A stretch of 48,184 nucleotides of DNA, taken from NCBI RefSeq assembly GCF_001435975.1, contig NZ_AYYR01000059.1, forward strand, positions 1 through 48,184. Direction: 5' to 3'. A program made the translations under genes and the position numbers. The notes beneath the pieces were generated by a model. It was not told the DNA's origin. It ran no database searches and was given only the letters and a program-made list of their open reading frames with translations. Positions 15,480 through 23,616 of the stretch are shown here, piece by piece. Each line of letters opens with the position of its first letter. Position 1 is the stretch's first letter. Source of the stretch: Secundilactobacillus collinoides DSM 20515 = JCM 1123. Its GTDB lineage: Bacteria; Bacillota; Bacilli; Lactobacillales; Lactobacillaceae.

Positions 15480-16190
15480 TTAAATGCCCCATTCCTTTGC
15501 GATTGTATGATACGCTGCGACCGGATTCGTTGCTTTAGTGATGGAACGGCCGACAACCAAACCATTACTGCCTAATTCAGCGGCCTTGGCCGGCGTTACA
15601 ACCCGTTTTTGGTCATCAGCACTGTCGGTGGCCAACCGAATCCCTGGGTTAATGCACAGAAAATCCTTATCGGTGGCCTCATGAATCATCGGATCCTCCA
15701 GTGCGGAAGAAATGACGCCATCCGCTCCGCCAGCCTGCGCCAACTGCGCATAATGAACAACGGATGACTTCAAAGTAACTGGAATCAATTGTTCCGTTTG
15801 CATCTGGTCTTCAGAAGTTGACGTTAATTGGGTAACAGCCAAAAGCTTGGCTGGTGCCACGCCGGCCTGTTTGCCGCCGTTCACTAACCCCCGCTTAGCC
15901 GCCCGAATCATTTCGGACCCACCAGCGGCATGCACCGTAACCATCGACACTTCTTGCTGTCCTAATTGGAACATGGCCTGTTCAACCGTGTTTGGAATGT
16001 CGTATAACTTTAAATCTAAAAAGATGTGGATACCACGTTGACGTAACGCTTGAATAATTTTTGGTCCCTCAAAATAAAACAGCTCCATCCCAACTTTCAC
16101 AAATAGTTGGTCCTGATGTTCAAACTGATCAATAAATGAATAAACCTCGTCACCCGTCTTAAAATCCAACGCAATAATAATTGGCCGCAT
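15480..16190 (-). CDS. pyrF: orotidine-5'-phosphate decarboxylase
   Basis: A 236-residue OMP decarboxylase: the catalytic Asp-Lys-x-x-Asp motif as DLKLYDIPNTV near residue 58-68, N-terminal IIIALDF, and the phosphate gripper GLVVGRSIT near 209. Last step of UMP synthesis. ATG at 16190 with AAGGTGGAG upstream. It is first in a pyrFE unit with its own promoter and PyrR-type attenuator; in many lactobacilli these two genes are the tail of a single long pyr operon, and the other pyr genes are not in this window. Confidence 0.95.
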   Translation of the reverse strand: MRPIIIALDFKTGDEVYSFIDQFEHQDQLFVKVGMELFYFEGPKIIQALRQRGIHIFLDLKLYDIPNTVEQAMFQLGQQEVSMVTVHAAGGSEMIRAAKRGLVNGGKQAGVAPAKLLAVTQLTSTSEDQMQTEQLIPVTLKSSVVHYAQLAQAGGADGVISSALEDPMIHEATDKDFLCINPGIRLATDSADDQKRVVTPAKAAELGSNGLVVGRSITKATNPVAAYHTIAKEWGI

Positions 16191-16224
16191 CTGCTCCACC
16201 TTTCTTCTTTTCAAAAAACGAAAA

Positions 16225-16251
16225 AACCGTCCAGCCCTCGGCTAAACGGTT
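16225..16251 (-). terminator. attenuator terminator in the pyrF leader
   Basis: Minus strand stem AACCGT/ACGGTT with inner AGCC/GGCT, followed by TTTTTT. It lies between the PyrR-binding element and pyrF and is the off-switch of the attenuator. Confidence 0.82.
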
Positions 16252-16296
16252 CGCAGTTTGTCCCCAACCATTGCATTTCAACAGCGGGTTATTCCG

Positions 16297-16325
16297 GTCA
16301 CCTTTTTAGTCTCACAGGGCTAAAT
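16297..16325 (-). promoter_or_regulatory. PyrR-binding RNA element (anti-antiterminator)
   Basis: The minus strand reads AGCCCTGTGAGACTAAAAAGG, close to the conserved PyrR-binding loop of Bacillus and lactobacilli (AGUCCNGNGAGGCU followed by AAGG). When UMP/UTP is high PyrR would bind here and free the terminator at 16225-16251. Confidence 0.78.
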
Positions 16326-16343
16326 TAAAGAACTCTTTATGAT

Positions 16344-16372
16344 AGTGTATCGCAACACATTTTAGCCGTCAA
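16344..16372 (-). promoter_or_regulatory. promoter of pyrFE
   Basis: Minus strand -35 TTGACG (16367-16372), 17-bp spacer, -10 TACACT (16344-16349), giving a leader of about 145 bases that holds the attenuator. From 16373 to about 16814 no gene is supported and I see no other structure. Confidence 0.72.
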
Positions 16373-16814
16373 GGTGGCTTTCGCTGATTGAGCTTGATGG
16401 GCCACCATGCGCCAAAAATCTATAATCTAAAAGTTGCTATGGCGCAATTGTTTCCTTTTACAGACAAAGATCGCGCAGTGAAACTAGTCAATATTTATGA
16501 GTGCCACCAACTTGGCTGCGTTATCCCAAAAAGTCATTTTTTATTTTTTGTAGAGGAAAGTTCACCGGGACTATTTAGCTGACTGTTGCTTATGAAAAGT
16601 CTTCAACCAAAGTTTCGTAGTAATTTGACAGTTTCACGATTTCCCATATGGTCTGGAATTTTTAATGGCTGTCATGTCAGTGGCATGACTTGATTTGACG
16701 TGCAATTACGACCTACCCTGGTGAAGCACCAGATTATGTCACACAACGACCAGTCGGCTTATTTTTTAAAAATCACTTTCAATTAATAAGCAAATAATTA
16801 TCCAAAAATAACAG

Positions 16815-16843
16815 TTGCACAAAAAGATAATCTATGACACAAT
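16815..16843 (+). promoter_or_regulatory. possible promoter of the MFS gene at 16919
   Basis: -35 TTGCAC (16815-16820), 17-bp spacer, -10 CACAAT (16838-16843). Two small inverted repeats follow in the leader: GACGGC/GCCGTC at 16857-16872 and GATTGC/GCAATC at 16884-16901. Confidence 0.4.
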
Positions 16844-16918
16844 ACAGACAACAAAGGACGGCTGCGGCCGTCAAAAATAACGATTGCCTGTGAGCAATCA
16901 TTTTGGAGGAACTGAATA

Positions 16919-18151
16919 ATGGAAACAACTGCACATGACCACGCGTTAACCACTAACCAAAAGTGGACGATTGCCTCAACGTCAGCTGGATTTGCTTTGG
17001 AGAACATGGATGTTTTATTTCTCTCGTTTGCACTTTCGTCGATCATCGCTGAATTACATATCAGCGGTGCCCAAGCTGGGTTGATTTCATCGATCACCAA
17101 TTTGGGGATGTTAGCGGGTGGTATTTTGTTTGGTGTCATTGCGGATCGGTTTGGCCGGGTCAAGACTTTCTCCCACACCGTCTTCATTTTCGCCATTGCC
17201 ACAGCGCTGATGTATTTTGCTAGTAACATTTATCTGATTTACGGCTGCCGGTTCTTAGCCGGTGTTGGTGCCGGAGGCGAATACGGCGTTGGCATCACGC
17301 TGATTGCCGAAAACTTCAAACACAAAAACATCGGTAAAATGACTTCAATTGCCGCAATTGGCGGCCAAATTGGTGCCATTCTCGCTGCTATCTGCGCATC
17401 AGTCATCATTCCAACCCTTGGCTGGCGTGCCCTGTTCCTGTTCGGCTTGATTCCAGTTGTGCTGACCTACTTTATCCGGCGCCATCTTCATGAATCAGAC
17501 GAGTTTATTGCCGCCAAGAACGCAGTGAAGGATCCGCGGAAACGGGTTCGGATCAGTGCCCTCTTTAAAACACCACAGCTTGCCTATCAATCAGTTGCCC
17601 TGATGGTGATGGTTATCGTGCAAATTGCCGGCTACTTTGGCCTGATGAATTGGTTGCCTTCCATCATGCAGCAAAAACTTGGTCTGAGTGTTTCCGGTTC
17701 TTCCCTCTGGATGATTGCCACGATTGTCGGTATGAGCATTGGAATGATGACTTTCGGGTCAATCCTGGACTACTTCGGACCGCGACGAGCCTTTGGCATC
17801 TTCCTATTATGTTCTGCCGTTTCCGTTTTCGGAATCACCTTAACCTTTAACGAGATTACCCTGTTATTTGCCGGTGCCATTTTGGGCTTCTTCTCAAACG
17901 GCATGTTTGGTGGGTACGGTGCCGTTATCAGCCGGCTTTATCCGACTGAAGTCCGGTCGACTGCCAACAACGTTATCGTTAACGTTGGCCGGGCCATTGG
18001 TGGTTTCTCATCCGTCGTCATCGGCTTCTTAATGGACCGTTACTCTCTAATCGTAGTCATGGGCTTTCTGGCTGTGCTCTACGTCATTAGCTTCATCACG
18101 ATGCTGACGATTCCAAGCCTGCACAAATTAGGCCAGGTCAACGAAGGGTAA
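16919..18151 (+). CDS. MFS transporter, aromatic acid/H+ symporter-like (AAHS) subfamily
   Basis: A 410-residue 12-helix MFS carrier. Motif A between helices 2 and 3 appears as GVIADRFGRVK (about residue 74), helix 4 carries GCRFLAGVGAGGEYG, and the cytoplasmic loop after helix 6 is short and basic. These traits fit the metabolite:H+ symporters (AAHS/sugar-acid group) that take up organic acids. TTTTGGAGG ribosome binding site before the ATG. It stands alone: pyrFE is divergent and a TPP riboswitch follows. Substrate unknown; thiamine precursor transport is possible by position but unlikely, as the ykoEDC unit has its own riboswitch. Confidence 0.85.
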   Translation: METTAHDHALTTNQKWTIASTSAGFALENMDVLFLSFALSSIIAELHISGAQAGLISSITNLGMLAGGILFGVIADRFGRVKTFSHTVFIFAIATALMYFASNIYLIYGCRFLAGVGAGGEYGVGITLIAENFKHKNIGKMTSIAAIGGQIGAILAAICASVIIPTLGWRALFLFGLIPVVLTYFIRRHLHESDEFIAAKNAVKDPRKRVRISALFKTPQLAYQSVALMVMVIVQIAGYFGLMNWLPSIMQQKLGLSVSGSSLWMIATIVGMSIGMMTFGSILDYFGPRRAFGIFLLCSAVSVFGITLTFNEITLLFAGAILGFFSNGMFGGYGAVISRLYPTEVRSTANNVIVNVGRAIGGFSSVVIGFLMDRYSLIVVMGFLAVLYVISFITMLTIPSLHKLGQVNEG

Positions 18152-18160
18152 TCTTGTTGA

Positions 18161-18189
18161 TTGCAATCGCCACCATTTCCGTGTAAAAT
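18161..18189 (+). promoter_or_regulatory. promoter of the TPP-riboswitch unit
   Basis: -35 TTGCAA (18161-18166), 17-bp spacer, -10 TAAAAT (18184-18189), 17 bases before the riboswitch. Confidence 0.55.
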
Positions 18190-18205
18190 GATGTTAAACT
18201 AAACG

Positions 18206-18278
18206 TTATCTGGGGTGCCTTTTGGCTGAGATACACCCATTGAACCTGATCTGGTCAGTACCAGCGTAGGGAGAATAA
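18206..18278 (+). promoter_or_regulatory. TPP riboswitch (THI element)
   Basis: The conserved blocks are in order: TGGGGTGCC, GGCTGAGATACACCC, GAACCTGATCTGG and ACCAGCGTAGGGA, with a closing TTAT/ATAA stem. It binds thiamine pyrophosphate and controls the ECF transporter operon that begins at 18399. The short spacing to the hairpin at 18314-18352 indicates control by transcription termination. Confidence 0.96.
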
Positions 18279-18313
18279 TGAATGAATTGTGCAATTTTTG
18301 ATTATTAAAAGCC

Positions 18314-18352
18314 AAAAGGACGTTTCCAGGATAACTGGGAACGCCCTTTTTT
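18314..18352 (+). terminator. expression-platform terminator of the TPP riboswitch
   Basis: Stem AAAAGGaCGTTtCC with GGgAACGcCCTTTT followed by TTTTTT. Upstream bases AAAAGCCAAAAGG overlap its 5' arm and could form the alternative antiterminator. Confidence 0.82.
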
Positions 18353-18398
18353 GCAGTCAGACTTCGTTTAGCAACTAAAAATTATAGGGGGCTTCATC

Positions 18399-18971
18399 AT
18401 GAAACGTTCAAATGCTTGGCATTTACGCGACATCATTTTATTAGCTTTAATTGCGATCTTCTGTGGGGTTATTTTCTGGGTAATCGGACCGCTATACAAC
18501 ATTCTCACCGTTGCATTAACGCCCGTTGGTCTTGGCCCGGCTGCCAACGATATTCTAATGGGCGTCTGGTGCATGGCTGGTCCGCTGGCCGGTATCATCT
18601 TCAAACGAGTCGGCGCCGCTTTCTTAGGCGAATTTCTTGGTTCCGTTGTTGAAATGTTTCTCGGTGGCCAATGGGGCGCCAGCACAATGATCTCTGGGGT
18701 CGTTCAGGGGGTTGCCTCTGAACTTGGTTTTACCTTCACCGGTTACAAAAACTTTAACTGGTTGGGGCTGAACATGAGTGTCCTGACGACTACCATCATC
18801 ACCTTCGCTTGGGACATGGCCCGAAACGGTTATGCCAGCTACCATTTTGGTCTGTTGATTGCCTTGTTCATTATCCGGTTAATTTCAATGTGGATCTTTG
18901 GCGGCCTGTTATCTAAAGCCATCACCAACTTATTGGACCGGACACACCTATTGCAAGCACAAACGCGTTAA
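18399..18971 (+). CDS. ykoE: ECF transporter substrate-binding subunit for thiamine precursor (HMP)
   Basis: A 190-residue membrane protein with five to six helices typical of an ECF S-component: the N-terminal WHLRDIILLALIAIFCGVIF, the central GPLAGIIFKRVGAAFLGEFLG and the GASTMISGVVQG segments are characteristic of YkoE, thought to take up the hydroxymethylpyrimidine moiety of thiamine. Lies directly after the TPP riboswitch, with ribosome binding site GGGGG and followed after 15 bp by its ATPase. Thiamine scarcity should switch it on. Confidence 0.92.
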   Translation: MKRSNAWHLRDIILLALIAIFCGVIFWVIGPLYNILTVALTPVGLGPAANDILMGVWCMAGPLAGIIFKRVGAAFLGEFLGSVVEMFLGGQWGASTMISGVVQGVASELGFTFTGYKNFNWLGLNMSVLTTTIITFAWDMARNGYASYHFGLLIALFIIRLISMWIFGGLLSKAITNLLDRTHLLQAQTR

Positions 18972-18986
18972 AAGTGAGGTTTTATA

Positions 18987-20426
18987 ATGGCTACCGTTTC
19001 TGTTGACCACCTTTCATTTTCATATACGATCGGTGATGAACCGTTAAAACCGACGCTGACTGACTTATCCATTTCGTTTGTCAGCGGCGGTTTTACGCTA
19101 CTCACCGGTCCTTCAGGTTCAGGTAAATCAACCCTGTTAAAATTGATTGCCGGATTATATCCCGCCTTTTCTGGGAAGGTCACAGCAGGCCATATTACGC
19201 TTAATGATCAACTTCTATCGGAAATTAGTCCAACAAAACGAAGTCAGCTGGTCGCCATGATGTTTCAAAATCCGAACCAACAATTTGCGATGGATACCGT
19301 TGAAAACGAACTCGTTTTCGCGTTGGAAAACCAACAATTGCCACCAGTTGACATCATGCCACGAATTGACCGGGCGTTGGCTTTCCTAGAGATTACCGAT
19401 CTGCGTGACCGCGTGATCAGTACCCTTTCCGGTGGCGAAAAACAAAAGGTGGCATTGGCCGTCATTGTGGCAATGGACACGGATACCATTTTGCTGGACG
19501 AACCGTTTGCCAGTGTGGACCCTGATGCTAGGCAACTGTTGCTGGGCAAGTTAGCACGACTACAGCGAGAAGACCACAAAACCATTATTCTAGCTGACCA
19601 CGACCTTGAAGATTACGGCAACTACATTGATCAAATGGTTGTGATAAACACTGCTGGCACGGCGTTAACACCCTTATCGGCGCAAGAAAAAGATCAGCGG
19701 CTGGCCTCATTTAGCAGAAGTAAGACCGACGAAGTCCGTTTTGCACTGCCTGACAAGAAAACGCCACCGGCAATTCAACTCACTGACCTGAAACTCACAG
19801 CTGGGACTCGAACCTTACTCAATCAACCAAGCTTTGTATTTTATCGCGACCACGTCACACTGCTCACCGGTCCCAATGGTGTCGGGAAGTCTACTCTGTT
19901 GACCGCCATCGCCAAATTACACGATTACAGCGGTTCAATCATTGTTGATCAAACGGAAGTGCGGAAAAGTCGGAAACGCATTTTTTATCAAGAACTGGGT
20001 CTCGTTTTTCAGGACGCGGAAGAGCAATTCTTGAATGTAACCGTTGAGGAGGAACTCGCATTATCCACGAAAAATAGTCGTAACGCTGATTATTTCTCGG
20101 CTAAACTGCCCGATTTTCTGAAGCAGCTCCGGCTAGACGGATTAAACGACCATGTGGTATACGCACTGAGCGGGGGTCAAAAAAAGAAACTACAAATTTT
20201 AGAAATGCTGATGATGGGGACGCCCATCCTGTTATTTGACGAGCCGTTTACGGGGTTAGATTTCACGTCTCTGCAACAGGTGCTTTCGCTAATGCAGCAT
20301 GTGGCACATGACTGTCACCAGACCTACGTCATTGTTAGCCACCAACTCTATGGTATTGCGGACCTGATCGACTACCACGTTAAGCTTAAAAATCAACAAC
20401 TGACTTATTCGGAGGTGCTCGCATGA
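18987..20426 (+). CDS. ykoD: ECF transporter ATP-binding subunit, two fused ATPase domains
   Basis: A 479-residue fusion of two ABC ATPase domains. Domain 1 (about 5-230): Walker A GPSGSGKS, signature LSGGEKQK, Walker B LLDEPFASVD. Domain 2 (about 255-475): Walker A GPNGVGKS, signature LSGGQKKK, Walker B LLFDEPFTGLD. The pair replaces the separate EcfA1/EcfA2 subunits, as in B. subtilis YkoD. Couples ATP hydrolysis to uptake by YkoE. Overlaps ykoC by 4 bp (ATGA). Both domains carry intact motifs, so both are probably active. Confidence 0.94.
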   Translation: MATVSVDHLSFSYTIGDEPLKPTLTDLSISFVSGGFTLLTGPSGSGKSTLLKLIAGLYPAFSGKVTAGHITLNDQLLSEISPTKRSQLVAMMFQNPNQQFAMDTVENELVFALENQQLPPVDIMPRIDRALAFLEITDLRDRVISTLSGGEKQKVALAVIVAMDTDTILLDEPFASVDPDARQLLLGKLARLQREDHKTIILADHDLEDYGNYIDQMVVINTAGTALTPLSAQEKDQRLASFSRSKTDEVRFALPDKKTPPAIQLTDLKLTAGTRTLLNQPSFVFYRDHVTLLTGPNGVGKSTLLTAIAKLHDYSGSIIVDQTEVRKSRKRIFYQELGLVFQDAEEQFLNVTVEEELALSTKNSRNADYFSAKLPDFLKQLRLDGLNDHVVYALSGGQKKKLQILEMLMMGTPILLFDEPFTGLDFTSLQQVLSLMQHVAHDCHQTYVIVSHQLYGIADLIDYHVKLKNQQLTYSEVLA

Positions 20427-21085
20427 ACCCAACGTTAAAATTTTTATTAGCCGTTTTGATTGCCCTAGAAATTTCGTTCACAAGCGTTTGGGTCATCAAC
20501 GTCGTCTTGGCAGCCCTGGGTCTCATCGTCATCCTGTGGCACAGAACACCATGGAAACGGGTCGGCTTGTTGTTGCTTGTCCCACTGATTCCAGCCACGG
20601 CGCTTGCCGTTGCCATGCTGATGCAGGGACGCGGTAACAATAACGTCCATTTTGCTATCGTTTTGTTCACGCGGATCTACGCCTATGTTTTCGTTGGGTC
20701 AGCCGCAACTTTAACGACCCCGATCCAAACACTGGTCATGTCCCTGGAACAAAATGCGCACGTACCCAGCAAATTCGCCTATGGTTTTCTTGGCGCTTTC
20801 AATCTGATGCCGAAAATCGTCAGCGAAGTTGCAACGATTCGTGCAGCCGGGCAAATGCGCGGTCAAGTCTTACATTTCTGGTCACCGCAACTCTACTTCA
20901 AGGCAATCATCGCCTCGCTGAACTGGTCAGAAAACTTGGCTGAAGCTATGACATCACACGGTTTTGTTGAAGAAGCGCCCCGAACGCATTTGACGGTCAT
21001 CACGACAAGTTGGTGGGACTGGGTGCTCATTATCGTACCGCTTTTGTTGTTACAAGTTGGTTTGTTCGCGATTCCTTTGCCGTAG
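20423..21085 (+). CDS. ykoC: ECF transporter transmembrane coupling subunit (EcfT)
   Basis: A 220-residue EcfT/CbiQ-type membrane protein with about five helices. The two short Ala-Arg-Gly-type coupling motifs of the family are present in variant form as IRAAGQMRG near residue 141 (a long amphipathic helix follows) and the LAEAMTSHGF segment near 171, which contact the ATPases. Dedicated partner of YkoE and YkoD rather than the shared EcfT of group II systems. Ribosome binding site GGAGG inside ykoD and ATGA overlap give translational coupling. Confidence 0.9.
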   Translation: MNPTLKFLLAVLIALEISFTSVWVINVVLAALGLIVILWHRTPWKRVGLLLLVPLIPATALAVAMLMQGRGNNNVHFAIVLFTRIYAYVFVGSAATLTTPIQTLVMSLEQNAHVPSKFAYGFLGAFNLMPKIVSEVATIRAAGQMRGQVLHFWSPQLYFKAIIASLNWSENLAEAMTSHGFVEEAPRTHLTVITTSWWDWVLIIVPLLLLQVGLFAIPLP

Positions 21086-21150
21086 TCTCATTAATTTCTC
21101 ACCTTATTTTAAAAAAAGATATATAATAATGTCAAAAGAAGGTGATGGAT

Positions 21151-21504
21151 ATGAAACAAAGTTCACTCAAGTTTACAACCTTGTTTGGTGTTATTGTGAT
21201 CGTCTTGGGCGTCATTCTTGAAATTGGTGCCCTCTTCTATCACGTTGGCAGTCCTGAAAGTGCCGAAATTGTTTTCACTGGCGCAATTGCCGTGACAGTG
21301 GGTCACGCCTTTTTCGGACTCGACTCGTTGACACTCTCACTGGTGTTGACCACCATCAGTTCGCTTGGGGTTGGCTATTTTGTTCTCATTCAAACCCATC
21401 TGAATTGGTTGTGGGCCATCATCGCTTTTATCGCTTTCTATGCCTTTATCCTATCCATGTTCAAACTGCGCGATTCAGTTCGCCGCCGTCACAATTCATG
21501 GTGA
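21151..21504 (+). CDS. small four-helix membrane protein, unknown
   Basis: A 117-residue protein almost entirely made of four hydrophobic helices with a basic end (RRRHNSW), so integral in the membrane with a cytoplasmic C-terminus. I do not recognise the family. The ATG at 21151 has AGAAGG 8 bp upstream; two earlier in-frame starts overlap that site. It lies 65 bp after ykoC; no terminator was seen between, so it may be read from the TPP-controlled transcript, but TATAAT-like bases at 21120-21127 could also give a separate promoter. Confidence 0.75.
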   Translation: MKQSSLKFTTLFGVIVIVLGVILEIGALFYHVGSPESAEIVFTGAIAVTVGHAFFGLDSLTLSLVLTTISSLGVGYFVLIQTHLNWLWAIIAFIAFYAFILSMFKLRDSVRRRHNSW

Positions 21505-21546
21505 AGACACGGCTAAGATCAACCCAGCTAACCGCTGAGACGTGAA

Positions 21547-21594
21547 AAAATCCCCAATCAAGGATCCGGACTGGATCTTTGATTGGGGATTTTT
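21547..21594 (+). terminator. strong terminator after the small membrane protein
   Basis: About 20-bp stem (21548-21567 with 21573-21592, one G-T pair) with A run before and T run after, so it can work in both directions and separates this unit from the convergent lipoprotein gene. Confidence 0.85.
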
Positions 21595-21611
21595 GTAATG
21601 TTATGTCTCGC

Positions 21612-22220
21612 TTAATAAGCTGTCCCAACAACGTAGTAGGTTGCCCCACCATCTTTAGACTGCAGGAGTTGGCCTGTTGAGTTAGTTTTAAACCATGCCA
21701 CTGTTGGACTTGTATTCGGATCAACATACTTCGCCCGCATGTTAGGAGACTGGTGATTTTCTCGAACCTGTACGGTGTAAATATTAGTACTGGTCTGAGT
21801 AATCTGCATGATTAGATCCTGTCTTGCATACGCACCGCTCATTAACCGATAAATACGCTCAGTCAGGGTGTTTTGATTAATTGTCGGCCCCTGGGTAGTC
21901 GATGAACTGGTTTGATCAGCAGACTGACTCGTCGTCGCATCAGAGTTTGCAGTCGTAGAGCTAGTGCTGTCAGCGCTTGTTGTGCTCGATGACTGAACCG
22001 TATAGTTGGCACCGTTGCTTGAAGCGCTGGAGGAACTGACCGCGCTCGACGATGACGTTTTATCTGCCGTGGTCGTCGTCTTCGTGTCCTTTTTCTTAGC
22101 TGACTGACTCGTCGTCGTTTCAGCCTTTTTAGTTGATCCTGATTGGCTGCTGCTATTGCCGCAACCAACGAGGAGTGTACTGAGTGCGAGTGGTACCATC
22201 AATTTCAAAATAGTTTTCAT
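21612..22220 (-). CDS. Ser/Thr-rich lipoprotein, unknown
   Basis: A 202-residue surface lipoprotein: signal peptide of about 19 residues ending in lipobox LLVGC with the modified Cys at residue 20, then a Ser/Thr/Lys-rich disordered linker of about 95 residues (long runs of Ser, Thr, Ala), then a compact C-terminal domain of about 90 residues (TERIYRLMSGAYARQD to the end) that I do not recognise but which has a regular beta-like pattern. The ATG at 22220 is the likely start, but its ribosome binding site is odd: the strong AAAGGAGG lies about 30 bases upstream. Ends at a double terminator shared with the convergent gene. Confidence 0.78.
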   Translation of the reverse strand: MKTILKLMVPLALSTLLVGCGNSSSQSGSTKKAETTTSQSAKKKDTKTTTTADKTSSSSAVSSSSASSNGANYTVQSSSTTSADSTSSTTANSDATTSQSADQTSSSTTQGPTINQNTLTERIYRLMSGAYARQDLIMQITQTSTNIYTVQVRENHQSPNMRAKYVDPNTSPTVAWFKTNSTGQLLQSKDGGATYYVVGTAY

Positions 22221-22414
22221 AATCGCGGTAATAACCAAGTCTTGGTCTTACCCACCCTCCTTTTTCTTCAACTTACCTTAATTATAGCATTAAGTGTTGG
22301 CAAAAGTGGTAGTGATGGACAAGATTTCCAATAAAATGTAAGGGTTTCCATTATTGACATACCACAATTCTTATAATTGTGTTGTTTGTGAAAAGTCATT
22401 CGGTAATTTGGACT

Positions 22415-22444
22415 AAAAAACACCTGCCATATTTTTGACAGGTG
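22415..22444 (-). terminator. terminator of folD
   Basis: Stem CACCTG/CAGGTG plus one more pair, loop of about 10 bases, followed on the minus strand by TTTTTT. Begins 13 bp after the folD stop. Confidence 0.75.
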
Positions 22445-22456
22445 CGAGGTTTCGTT

Positions 22457-23332
22457 TTATAGGACACTTTGTTTTTGTCGTTGTTGACTAAATTTACCCT
22501 CAGCTAATTCCAAAGTTTGTTGCATCAGGGTTGTAATCGTCATGGGGCCAACGCCACCCGGAACGGGGGTAATTTTACCCGCAACCTTTACGGCCTCGTC
22601 AAAATCAACGTCACCGACCAAATTACCGGCCTTATCACGGTCCATGCCAACATCAATAACAGTTGCCCCAGGCTTAATATCGCGCCCTTTAATTAAGTGA
22701 GCCACGCCGGTCGCAACAATGAGAATGTCTGCAGTTTGAGTGATACTGCTCATGTCTTTTGTGTAGATGTGCGTATACGTCACGGTTGCGTTTCGGTTCA
22801 ACAGCATTGCGCCAAGCGGACGGCCGACAATGTTCGAACTACCGACCATGACCGCGTGGGCACCTTCTAACGGTACTTTGTAAGTATCCAGCATCGTCAT
22901 AATTCCTCGCGGCGTGCACGGCACGGGATATGCTTCGTCGCTGTTTGCAAACAATCGACCCAAGTTTACAGGACTGAAACCATCAACGTCTTTGCTTGGA
23001 AGAATGGCCTGAATGATGGCCGATTCATCGATTTGTTTTGGTAACGGCAGCTGCACCAAGATGCCGTGAATGCTAGCATCACGATTATAGTCGTGAATTA
23101 CCGCCAACAATTCTTCTTGTGTGGTGTCATCCGGCATCCGTTTATCAATTGAGTGAATACCGACGAGTTTTGCCTTGCGGTGCTTATTGCGAACGTAGAT
23201 TTGACTAGCGGGATCATGGCCTACTAAAATAACGGCGAGCTTTGGATCAATGCCGTCTGACTTTAATGTGTTCACTTTTTCAATAATGGACGCATCCATT
23301 TGCTTAGATAACCCTTTACCATCAATTAACAT
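22457..23332 (-). CDS. folD: methylenetetrahydrofolate dehydrogenase / methenyltetrahydrofolate cyclohydrolase
   Basis: A 291-residue bifunctional FolD. Catalytic Lys in YVRNKHRKAK (near residue 57), the folate-loop HGILVQLPLP near 92, NADP-binding GSSNIVGRPLG near 165, and the PGGVGPMTITTL block near 262 are intact. It interconverts methylene-, methenyl- and formyl-tetrahydrofolate for purine and Met-tRNA formylation. Start ATG at 23332; AAGGAG is 13 bp upstream, a little far. A longer frame to 23392 has no ribosome binding site and is rejected. Not in an operon. Confidence 0.95.
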   Translation of the reverse strand: MLIDGKGLSKQMDASIIEKVNTLKSDGIDPKLAVILVGHDPASQIYVRNKHRKAKLVGIHSIDKRMPDDTTQEELLAVIHDYNRDASIHGILVQLPLPKQIDESAIIQAILPSKDVDGFSPVNLGRLFANSDEAYPVPCTPRGIMTMLDTYKVPLEGAHAVMVGSSNIVGRPLGAMLLNRNATVTYTHIYTKDMSSITQTADILIVATGVAHLIKGRDIKPGATVIDVGMDRDKAGNLVGDVDFDEAVKVAGKITPVPGGVGPMTITTLMQQTLELAEGKFSQQRQKQSVL

Positions 23333-23564
23333 CAGTGTTTGAAGTCTCCTTATGCAGTGCCAAAGTGCCGTCTCATTTTCAAAGAATTTCATTGATTCAA
23401 AATCAATTGAAACCTTTTTCTATCATTGCAATCATACACTAATCCCAGATTGACCACAACCAATAAACACAAACTTTAATCATCGCTTAATTAAAAGCGT
23501 TCGCTTATTGAAGCAATTCACATTCCATTTGTCGCTCATTTAACAGATATAGATGTAAAATAAA

Positions 23565-23600
23565 GAGGCTTAGCAAAAAAGTGCTTTGCTGAGCCCCCTC
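23565..23600 (-). terminator. terminator of the NlpC/P60 gene
   Basis: Stem GAGGCTtAGCAAA with TTTGCTgAGCC...CTC, followed on the minus strand by CTTTATTTT. Begins 16 bp after the stop. Confidence 0.65.
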
Positions 23601-23616
23601 AACCATTTTCATTTAA

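Noticed and set aside
16388-16582. 64-codon open frame upstream of the MFS gene
   Set aside because: No ribosome binding site or family similarity; the region fits intergenic sequence.
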